From NCBI GenBank assembly GCA_036397995.1, contig DASWHX010000141.1, positions 1 to 20,804 on the forward strand: 20,804 nt of DNA, in the 5' to 3' direction. Under the pieces are notes generated by a model. The model saw only the letters and a list, made by a program, of their open reading frames with translations, made no database searches and was not told the origin of the DNA. This document shows, one piece after another, positions 14,769-20,804 of this stretch. The translations under genes and the position numbers were made by a program. The DNA comes from DASWHX01 sp036397995. Its GTDB lineage: Bacteria > Bacteroidota > Bacteroidia > Cytophagales > Cyclobacteriaceae. Numbering within the stretch: position 1 is the first letter of the stretch; every line of letters begins with the position of its first letter.

Positions 14769-15650
14769 CTACATTATTAGCTTCTTTGGTAAAGCTACGG
14801 GCAATTCCGGCAATGCCAGAATGGGAACCTGGAAATGAAGCGCAATTTTTCTTGTTATCCTTTTCTTAAATATTGATTCAGGAAGATTATGCTTTCTGTG
14901 AAGCAATACCACCATGTTTATTCTATATTGATTAACAAACGTTTCTAATCCTTCATCAATTTTATCAGTGTGCAGTTGATGAAAAGAAAAATCCATCCCG
15001 GAAAATAATTTCCTTAATTCCAGAAGTTCGGATAATTCAGATTCCTTCATCTTCTTAATTTTGCCATTGATGTGTAGGATTTCCAATCTTGAATCTGATA
15101 TTCCCGCTATCTCTCTTACCAGTTCCAAAGGGTTTGTATTCCTGATGTCCTTATAATCCGCGGCAACCAGGATTCTATCCAGAGTCTTGAATTTAGCATC
15201 CTTCGGAATTGCCAAAACAGGAATTTTGGATTCTTTGATTACAGAATATGCATTACTTCCGAAAACCGTTTGCAGTTTAGTATTTGTACCCCGGGTTCCC
15301 ATCACGATTAGGTTCGTTTTGCTTTTGGATGCGGTTTCTATTATTCCCTGCGGAGCCAGTTTCATCTTAATAATGTATTCATACGGTATAATTTGTAACT
15401 CAGGAATTTCTTTTTCCAGTTTTTGAAATTTTTTTTCAGTTTCAGCTTTATACCCTTTCTCCAAATCAGTATCAATCTGCAACTTCAACCCGGCCACCGG
15501 CATTGATGGTGTGTAACAGTTGACCATAGTTATTTTTGCCTTGAAATACTTGTTCAACTTTAATGCATAGACCAAAGCATTCCTGGAACACTCTGAAAAG
15601 TCTATTGGTATTAATAATTGCGATATTTTCATCTTACCCGGAATTTTCAT
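14769..15650 (-). CDS. Universal stress protein with two UspA domains (second gene of pair)
   Basis: The 293-residue protein contains two UspA folds. The first (about 7-155) has the start ISQLLIPIDFSECSRNAL and an intact ATP-binding loop G-x2-G-x9-G-S: GTRGTNTKLQTVFGS followed by NAYSVI. The second (about 160-285) is degenerate and lacks this loop. The ATG at 15650 overlaps the upstream USP gene by 17 bases; an internal Met at codon 7 (15632) is one base after that gene's stop (15634-15636) and gives the more usual UspA N-terminus, so it may be the real start. Either way the two genes are translationally close and form an operon. USP proteins of this kind support survival under energy, oxygen or nutrient limitation; partners are unknown. 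Confidence 0.88.
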   Translation of the reverse strand: MKIPGKMKISQLLIPIDFSECSRNALVYALKLNKYFKAKITMVNCYTPSMPVAGLKLQIDTDLEKGYKAETEKKFQKLEKEIPELQIIPYEYIIKMKLAPQGIIETASKSKTNLIVMGTRGTNTKLQTVFGSNAYSVIKESKIPVLAIPKDAKFKTLDRILVAADYKDIRNTNPLELVREIAGISDSRLEILHINGKIKKMKESELSELLELRKLFSGMDFSFHQLHTDKIDEGLETFVNQYRINMVVLLHRKHNLPESIFKKRITRKIALHFQVPILALPELPVALPKKLIM

Positions 15651-16482
15651 GTAAAACCAACAAAGGAATTTTGAGGTGACTTACTATTTTTTTAGTTAAA
15701 GATCGATGCTGAAGCTTTTCCACCATAGTATGCTCCTTGGAAATTATCGCCAGAACCCGGGCATTTTCATTCTTCAAATAGGTCGAGATAGTCTTTTCTT
15801 CGTCTCCTCCGAATAGATACTTGTATTGATGCTTGACTGTCTTAAAATACTGCTCCAGGTTCCTGGCTTCAAGCAATTCTTCACTTGTTAATTTCATTTC
15901 CTTGCCGATATGAATAATATTCACCTGTGCGCCAAAAAGTCTTGCCAGTTTTATCAGTGGCTCAAAAGAGGCATAGGGAGGAATTTCATCATAATCAACC
16001 GCTAAAATAATTTTCTTTACATCATTAATGTTGCCATCCTCTGGAATCGCCAGCACAGGACACTTTACACTGTTAATTACGGCGAATGTATTACTGCCAA
16101 ATAGGGCTCTCCCTTTCCTGTTTTTGCCACGAGTGCCCATAACAATCAAATCCACCTCATTTTGAAGCGTGAATGTAATGATGGCATCTGGCGAAAGTGC
16201 ATATTCCAACTTGAACTCGTGATCAATATCTTTCAGGTCAGGAACAAGATTAGTCATGCTCTCCAGATTGTCTTTTATTCCTTTTTCCATTTCCTCTGCC
16301 TGCCAACCTGAAGATTCCATATCATCTTCTCCATATACGACAGGTACCATTACGGCATGTACAATTGATATGAATGAATCTGTCTTCTTTGCCAGGGAAA
16401 CAGCATTTTTCAGAGCATTTACTGAGTACGGCGAGAAATCAACCGGAACGAGTATCTTATATTTTTCCATTTCTGAGAACAT
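15634..16482 (-). CDS. Universal stress protein with two UspA domains (first gene of pair)
   Basis: The 282-residue tandem UspA protein begins YKILVPVDFSPYSVNAL (8-24) and has an intact ATP-binding loop in the first domain (GTRGKNRKGRALFGS, then NTFAVI). The second domain, from about residue 155 (KKIILAVDYDEI), has no such loop. A Met at codon 5 (16470) is an alternative start. It leads the two-USP operon. Its leader is roughly 110 bases if transcription starts near 16591, where TACATTGT (16605-16598 on the minus strand) resembles the -7 element; the palindrome at 16628-16639 would then be centred near -42. The two USPs are clear paralogues, probably a local duplication. Confidence 0.88.
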   Translation of the reverse strand: MFSEMEKYKILVPVDFSPYSVNALKNAVSLAKKTDSFISIVHAVMVPVVYGEDDMESSGWQAEEMEKGIKDNLESMTNLVPDLKDIDHEFKLEYALSPDAIITFTLQNEVDLIVMGTRGKNRKGRALFGSNTFAVINSVKCPVLAIPEDGNINDVKKIILAVDYDEIPPYASFEPLIKLARLFGAQVNIIHIGKEMKLTSEELLEARNLEQYFKTVKHQYKYLFGGDEEKTISTYLKNENARVLAIISKEHTMVEKLQHRSLTKKIVSHLKIPLLVLHENSG

Positions 16483-16561
16483 TTGAGTTGTACAAGTTTT
16501 TAAGAAATGGCCGGACTTAATGTTTACCTAATACCTAAACTTTGAGGTCTCAGCCATTCTC

Positions 16562-16591
16562 AAATGGAGAACGTTGTTTACTCCTCCATTT
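16562..16591. repeat. Inverted repeat in the USP operon leader
   Basis: AAATGGAG (16562-16569) and CTCCATTT (16584-16591) are exact reverse complements separated by 14 bases. In the USP transcript this would form an 8-pair hairpin close to the proposed 5' end. There is no T-run, so it is not a terminator; a role in mRNA stability is possible. Confidence 0.35.
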
Positions 16592-16627
16592 CAACGACAA
16601 TGTATTCCGACTACAATGCCTAAACAA

Positions 16628-16639
16628 TGATCTTAATCA
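16628..16639. promoter_or_regulatory. FNR/CRP-like palindrome between USP operon and ADH
   Basis: TGAT-CTTA-ATCA lies almost midway between the divergent starts (16482 and 16779). It shares 14 identical bases with the GH130 operon site. Spacing to a -7-like element fits USP control best (about -42); the ADH could share it. Confidence 0.58.
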
Positions 16640-16778
16640 ACAGAGGATTTGACTATTATCATTAAGGGGAAAGCTGAAATTTGGGTGGAATTACAGGAAA
16701 ATAGAAAATCTGGTGAGATTATTTCAATATCATGGATTGTGATTTGTTTTTCGGGCGATAACTTGTTTAATTATTGGA

Positions 16779-17810
16779 ATGAAAGCTTTGGTACTTGATA
16801 AAGGAGAATTTGATCTTAGTAAAGGTGATGAGCCATTACATATAGTAGAGATTCCTGTAAGGGAGCCTCTGGCTGAAGAGGTACTGATCAAAATTACATG
16901 TTGCGGTATTTGCCACACAGAAATAGATGAAATAGAAGGCAGAGCGACACCTTCATTTTTCCCAATAGTTCCCGGACACCAGGTAATAGGAGTTGTTGAA
17001 AAGACCGGGAATAAAGTAAAGCAATTAAAAATTGGAAACCGGGTTGGAGTTGCCTGGATATTTTCCAGCTGCGGTAATTGTGAATTTTGTTTAAATGGTA
17101 ATGAAAATTTGTGTGCTGATTTTAAAGGAACAGGCAAAGATGCAAATGGAGGATACGCGGAGTATATTACAATAGGTGAAAGTTTCGCTTATCCAATTCC
17201 GGAGATTTTTTCCGATACTGAAGCGGCTCCTTTGCTTTGTGCCGGAGCTATTGGCTATCGTTCATTACGATTAACAAACCTGGCCGATGGGCAAGTGCTT
17301 GGACTATCCGGCTTTGGGGCATCAGGCCACCTGGTATTGAAAATGGCGAAATTTCTATTCCCCAATTCTCCTGTACTCGTATTTGCAAGAAGTCCCGATG
17401 AGCAAACTTTTGCCAGATCTTTGGGCGCTTTTTGGGCCGGCGACATCAAGGACGGCCCACCTCAAAAAGCACATGCAATTATTGACACCACTCCGGTTTG
17501 GAATACAGTGGTGGGTTCCATGAATCATCTGTTACCGGGAGGCAGACTTGCTATAAATGCCATTCGGAAAGAATCCAGTGATTTGAATTCGTTACTTCAA
17601 CTTGATTATCAGAAACATCTGTGGATGGAAAAAGAGATAAAAAGTGTAGCAAACATTACCAGAAAAGATGTTGTGGATTTTCTTGAAATTGCAGCCGGTA
17701 TTCCACTAAAGCCAGAAATTCAGGTCTACCCATTTGAGCAAGCAAATCAGGCATTGATTGATATCAAACAAAAACATGCCCAGGGAGCAAAGGTTTTAGT
17801 AATGAGTTAA
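16779..17810 (+). CDS. Zinc-dependent alcohol dehydrogenase family protein
   Basis: The 343-residue medium-chain dehydrogenase should oxidise an alcohol or reduce an aldehyde with NAD(P). The structural zinc loop has C98, C101, C104 and C112 (CGNCEFC...LC). The catalytic zinc site is GICHTE with C45, then PGHQVIG with H67, and LLCAGAIGY with C154. The residue after H67 is Gln (Q68) where the classical signature has Glu; I recall this variant in the subgroup named zinc-binding alcohol dehydrogenase family (adh_fam_2). The nucleotide-binding loop is LSGFGASG (176-183). The gene is divergent from the USP operon and convergent with the PNPOx-like gene. Such ADHs occur beside USP genes in low-oxygen regulons of other bacteria, which suggests fermentative NADH disposal here. 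Confidence 0.88.
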   Translation: MKALVLDKGEFDLSKGDEPLHIVEIPVREPLAEEVLIKITCCGICHTEIDEIEGRATPSFFPIVPGHQVIGVVEKTGNKVKQLKIGNRVGVAWIFSSCGNCEFCLNGNENLCADFKGTGKDANGGYAEYITIGESFAYPIPEIFSDTEAAPLLCAGAIGYRSLRLTNLADGQVLGLSGFGASGHLVLKMAKFLFPNSPVLVFARSPDEQTFARSLGAFWAGDIKDGPPQKAHAIIDTTPVWNTVVGSMNHLLPGGRLAINAIRKESSDLNSLLQLDYQKHLWMEKEIKSVANITRKDVVDFLEIAAGIPLKPEIQVYPFEQANQALIDIKQKHAQGAKVLVMS

Positions 17811-17838
17811 AACAATTCCATACTGACAATGACAGAAA

Positions 17839-18285
17839 TTACTTTTCAAATCGCCCTGTTTTCTCGGTAATTTTTATTTTGAAAAAAATAGGCATCAGGG
17901 GTTTTTCTACCACCCGGGGTGCTTTTTCAAAACTATCGGGAGGCTTACCTGCTTCACTTATCTGATAAGGGGCAAGTCTGTCTCGAAACAATTCCTGAAT
18001 TTGCCGAACTTCCTTCACTTCTTTTATTTCCTCATATTCTCCCCATACCAGTGCCGACCTCCAGTTTACGGGTGAGACAATGTCTTCCACCTGAAAACAC
18101 ACGTTGGGATTCGTGCGCATCATTCTTATTTTCATTCCTTCCATGCTGTGTCCTATTATATATGTTCCATCATAAATATAAGTAATAGGAACCACATAAA
18201 CTTTGCCATCTGCCGCACAACCAATTCGGCCGATCATCTGACTTCTCAGCAAATAATCAATTTGATTTTGATTAAGCTTATTCAT
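17839..18285 (-). CDS. FMN-binding split-barrel protein, pyridoxamine 5'-phosphate oxidase-like
   Basis: The 148-residue protein fits the flavin-binding split-barrel fold. GRIGCAADGKVYVVPITYIY (19-38) is the opening pair of strands, GHSMEGMKIRMMRTNPNVCF (45-64) is the usual phosphate-binding segment (S47, K52), and NWRSALVWGEYEEI (74-87) is the next conserved strand. It ends FFKIKITEKTGRFEK. These proteins bind FMN or F420/heme-like cofactors and are often called NimA-like or general-stress FMN-binding proteins; true pyridoxamine-phosphate oxidase activity is unlikely at this size. It is convergent with the ADH gene (28 bases apart), and a TGAT-N4-ATCA palindrome lies 133 bases upstream of its start. 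Confidence 0.85.
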   Translation of the reverse strand: MNKLNQNQIDYLLRSQMIGRIGCAADGKVYVVPITYIYDGTYIIGHSMEGMKIRMMRTNPNVCFQVEDIVSPVNWRSALVWGEYEEIKEVKEVRQIQELFRDRLAPYQISEAGKPPDSFEKAPRVVEKPLMPIFFKIKITEKTGRFEK

Positions 18286-18412
18286 TGTGATAAATTCTGA
18301 ACCAGACGTTTCCTACACTGATTTGTTATCAATTTACAGCCATAACCTGATTTCAGCTATGATTTTCTTCATTTCCTGGGAAAAACAGAATCAGGCTTCA
18401 ACAACTTTTATA

Positions 18413-18424
18413 TGATGTCAATCA
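18413..18424. promoter_or_regulatory. FNR/CRP-like palindrome between PNPOx-like and TonB-receptor genes
   Basis: TGAT-GTCA-ATCA, extended to ATGAT/ATCAT. It is centred 133 bases before the PNPOx-like start and about 198 bases before the TonB receptor start. It lies too far (about 145 bases) from the receptor promoter to act there in a classical way, so the PNPOx-like gene is the likelier target. No clear -10 element was found at the expected distance. Confidence 0.42.
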
Positions 18425-18523
18425 TGTATTTGAGTATCAAAAATCCTGCAATTGGAATTATAGTTTCTCCTCATGAACAGTAAAGTAAGAGATTTGTTTA
18501 AAAGTGATGTATACCATTACGGA

Positions 18524-18556
18524 TTGTCCGGATGGTGATTTAAAACGCTAACTTTG
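18524..18556 (+). promoter_or_regulatory. Bacteroidota-type promoter of TonB-dependent receptor
   Basis: TTG at 18524-18526 and TAACTTTG (perfect TAnnTTTG) at 18549-18556 are 22 bases apart, as at the tRNA promoter. The leader to the ATG at 18617 would be about 50 bases. The intergenic stretch 18286-18616 otherwise holds only the palindrome at 18413-18424 and no supported gene. Confidence 0.5.
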
Positions 18557-18616
18557 GAAATTGCAAACTAGAATAAATCAAAGAGAAGAAATGATTAAAC
18601 CATTCACCGGTTGGAA

Positions 18617-20803
18617 ATGAATTTAAAACAGAAATTTTATCAAACTCTATTTTTACTGATCCTGAATTGCACTTTCGTCTATTCACAAAATACCTATCAG
18701 GCTACAATTCAGGATAAAACAACACAAGAACCTTTAATTGGTGTTTCGGTATTTATTCCTGAACTGTCGAAAGGGAATATTTCAGATAAAAACGGGAGTG
18801 TAATTATTACCAATATTCCTGACGGGGTTTACCAGGTACAGTTTAGTTATATCGGTTACCAGACACTCAGGTTTCAGGTAAACTTCCCATTGGCCGACTC
18901 TCTGAATAACAACATATTGTATTTGTTACCCATTGCTGAGGAAATGGAAGAAGTTACAATTTCTTCGACACGAAGCACCAGAACTATTGAAGATATCCCG
19001 ACACGAGTAGAATTTATTGCAGGGGAAGAATTAGCAGAAAAAGGAAATATGAAACCCGGTGATATTCGGATGATGTTAAATGAGAGTACCGGAATACAGA
19101 CCCAGCAAACATCGGCAACCTCCTATAACTCCAGTATTCGCATACAAGGCCTTGATGGTAAATATACGCAATTGCTCCGCGATGGTCTGCCACTTTATTC
19201 GGGCTTTTCCAGTGGGTTAAGCCTGATGCAAATTGCACCGCTTGATCTGAAACAAGTGGAGGTTATTAAGGGAGCAACATCAACATTATACGGAGGTGGT
19301 GCAATCGCGGGACTCGTGAACCTGGTTTCCAAAACACCACGCAAAGAATCTGAACTAAGTTTTATGTTGAACGGGACTTCCGCATTGGGTTTGGATGCCA
19401 GCAGTTTTTACTCCAGGAAATTCAAGAGGTTCGGTGCTACTGTTTTCACATCATATAATCTTGGCTCACCGTATGATCCGGCAAATATTGGCCTCACTGC
19501 AATACCGAAATTTGATCGCTTTACATTCAACCCTAAGTTATTTGTTTATCTTAATGATAAAAGTGATTTCAATATCGGGTTAAACCTAATCACGGAAGAT
19601 CGATTAGGAGGCAATATCGACTATGTTAAAGGAACCCAAACAGCAAATGCTTATTATGAAGAAAATGAAACTACACGTATTTCTACCCAGATTTCGTTTG
19701 AGCACAGGATAAGTACCCGGTCTAAAATAGGCCTGAAGAATAGTTACAGCAATTATGATCGAAAGATTTCCATTCCCAATTTCACGTTTGCAGGAGTACA
19801 AAATTCTTCGTTTACCGAATTGAATTACCTGCATTTCAGCGACCGGATGGAATGGGTATTGGGTTTGAATTTGTGGACCGATCATTTTGATCAATCAACA
19901 GGTTCAGCAGGATCGCCCCTGGACTACCAAAATGCTACAGTCGGCGCTTTTATTCAAAATATCTGGAAGGCAAGTAACAAAATTTCCCTGGAAACAGGTT
20001 TTAGAATTGACTACCACAGTGAATATGAATTTTTCGCATTACCCAGGCTTTCCTTCATGTATAAACCCGTTCAATCTCTCACATTGAGAGTTGGTGGTGG
20101 ATTAGGTTATAAAACACCAACAATTTTTTCCGAAGAAGCCGAGCGCATCCAGTTCCGGAATGTGTTGCCCTTAAGTGTTAATGATCCTGATGCGGAACAA
20201 TCGATGGGAACCAACCTTGATGTAAACTACAGGTTAAATATCTCCAAAGAGTTATTGTTAACTGCAAACATACTTGGCTTCTATACTAATATTGAAAATC
20301 CGGTCGTCCTTATTCAGAATAACCAAAGTTTTTTCGAGTTTCAGCAACCTGATGGAAATATTGATACAAAAGGAGCGGAAGTAAATCTAAAACTAAGTTA
20401 CCATGATTTCAAATTATTCGTGGGGTACACCTTTGCAGATGTAAACGAACATTATAATGGCATTACTACTAAATTTCCGCTGGTGGCAAAACATCGCCTG
20501 AATAATGTATTAATGTTTGAAAAGGAAGAAAATCTTTGGGTCGGTTTTGAAGCCTATTATTTTAGTCCGCAAAAATTAAGTGACGGATTAACCGGACAAT
20601 CTTACTGGATTTTAGGTTTAATGAGTGAGAAAATGTTCGGAGAACACTTTTCCATTTTTCTTAATCTTGAAAACTTTCTTGATACCCGGCAAACCCGGTT
20701 TGATACAATTTTTACCGGCACACCGGATAACCCACAGTTCAGAGATATTTACGCACCCGTGGATGGGTTTGTTATCAATGCTGGGTTCAAATTAAAATTC
20801 TGA
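18617..20803 (+). CDS. TonB-dependent outer-membrane receptor
   Basis: The protein has 728 residues from the ATG at 18617; an in-frame TTG six bases earlier is possible but unlikely. A signal peptide of about 24 residues (KQKFYQTLFLLILNCTFVYSQ region) is followed by a carboxypeptidase-regulatory-like beta domain (about 26-105: IQDKTTQEPLIGVSVFI, GVYQVQFSYIGYQT), usual in Bacteroidota receptors. The plug domain spans about 108-230, with EEVTISSTRSTR as candidate TonB box, IRIQGLDGKYTQLLRDG and VEVIKGATSTLYGGGAIAG. The beta-barrel runs to the end and closes with an aromatic residue (KLKF). It is complete, ending one base before the window edge. No SusD-like partner is visible, so the ligand may be a siderophore, vitamin or metal complex rather than a glycan, but this is open. 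Confidence 0.9.
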   Translation: MNLKQKFYQTLFLLILNCTFVYSQNTYQATIQDKTTQEPLIGVSVFIPELSKGNISDKNGSVIITNIPDGVYQVQFSYIGYQTLRFQVNFPLADSLNNNILYLLPIAEEMEEVTISSTRSTRTIEDIPTRVEFIAGEELAEKGNMKPGDIRMMLNESTGIQTQQTSATSYNSSIRIQGLDGKYTQLLRDGLPLYSGFSSGLSLMQIAPLDLKQVEVIKGATSTLYGGGAIAGLVNLVSKTPRKESELSFMLNGTSALGLDASSFYSRKFKRFGATVFTSYNLGSPYDPANIGLTAIPKFDRFTFNPKLFVYLNDKSDFNIGLNLITEDRLGGNIDYVKGTQTANAYYEENETTRISTQISFEHRISTRSKIGLKNSYSNYDRKISIPNFTFAGVQNSSFTELNYLHFSDRMEWVLGLNLWTDHFDQSTGSAGSPLDYQNATVGAFIQNIWKASNKISLETGFRIDYHSEYEFFALPRLSFMYKPVQSLTLRVGGGLGYKTPTIFSEEAERIQFRNVLPLSVNDPDAEQSMGTNLDVNYRLNISKELLLTANILGFYTNIENPVVLIQNNQSFFEFQQPDGNIDTKGAEVNLKLSYHDFKLFVGYTFADVNEHYNGITTKFPLVAKHRLNNVLMFEKEENLWVGFEAYYFSPQKLSDGLTGQSYWILGLMSEKMFGEHFSIFLNLENFLDTRQTRFDTIFTGTPDNPQFRDIYAPVDGFVINAGFKLKF

Positions 20804-20804
20804 A

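Noticed and set aside
17755..17766. TGAT-TGAT-ATCA match inside the alcohol dehydrogenase gene
   Set aside because: It lies near the 3' end of a coding region, far from any start; about one chance match is expected in a window of this size.
18473..18538. Short open frame of 21 codons starting ATGAACAGTAAA upstream of the TonB receptor
   Set aside because: No ribosome-binding site, no recognisable family, and the receptor promoter begins inside or just after it; length is within chance.

Overview
The window looks like a chromosomal segment of a Bacteroidota bacterium, most likely of the Cytophagales type. Three things point there: AT-rich DNA, two promoters matching the Bacteroidota form (TTG/TTTG, then TAnnTTTG 22 bases later), and typical gene types such as a TonB-dependent receptor with an N-terminal carboxypeptidase-regulatory-like domain and a TolB-like propeller/outer-membrane-barrel protein. 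I see no CRISPR array, insertion sequence, phage gene or integrase.

Layout. 1-416: tRNA-Thr(CGT) and tRNA-Gly(CCC) behind a clear promoter. 417-2714: acyl-CoA dehydrogenase/oxidase-family enzyme with an extra N-terminal helical region. 2819-3712: class III-like polyphosphate kinase 2. 3760-4989 (-): saccharopine dehydrogenase family protein. 5242-8286: secreted or outer-membrane protein joining a zinc metallopeptidase domain, a TolB-like propeller and a barrel, ending in an intrinsic terminator that lies in the 3' end of the opposing gene. 8313-8948 (-): CDP-alcohol phosphatidyltransferase. 9069-9296 (-): untranslatable relic of the FtsH C-terminus. 9385-10500: bacterial eRF1/Pelota-like (baeRF, Balon-like) protein. 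10565-13865 (-): two-gene operon of a GH130 protein followed by a GT4-like glycosyltransferase with a C-terminal helical toroid domain. 14101-14748: phasin-like coiled-coil protein. 14769-16482 (-): two tandem-UspA proteins. 16779-17810: zinc alcohol dehydrogenase. 17839-18285 (-): FMN-binding split-barrel protein of the pyridoxamine-phosphate-oxidase type. 18617-20803: TonB-dependent receptor.

The main observation is regulatory. The palindrome TGAT-N4-ATCA occurs seven times between genes: upstream of PPK2, of the CDP-alcohol transferase, of the baeRF gene, of the GH130-GT operon, of the phasin-like gene, between the USP operon and the ADH, and upstream of the PNPOx-like gene. I found only one more copy, inside a coding region. 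This is the core of an FNR/CRP-family site, and in several cases it lies about 41 bases before a plausible start of transcription. I infer that 2.7-18.4 kb is a low-oxygen or energy-stress (dormancy) island under one FNR/CRP-family regulator encoded elsewhere. It would combine ribosome hibernation (baeRF), polyphosphate-driven nucleotide recharging (PPK2), a mannan-type glycan or reserve (GH130-GT), universal stress proteins, redox enzymes and a phasin-like protein. The metallopeptidase-propeller-barrel gene, the saccharopine dehydrogenase-like gene and the acyl-CoA gene have no such site and are probably neighbours, not members.
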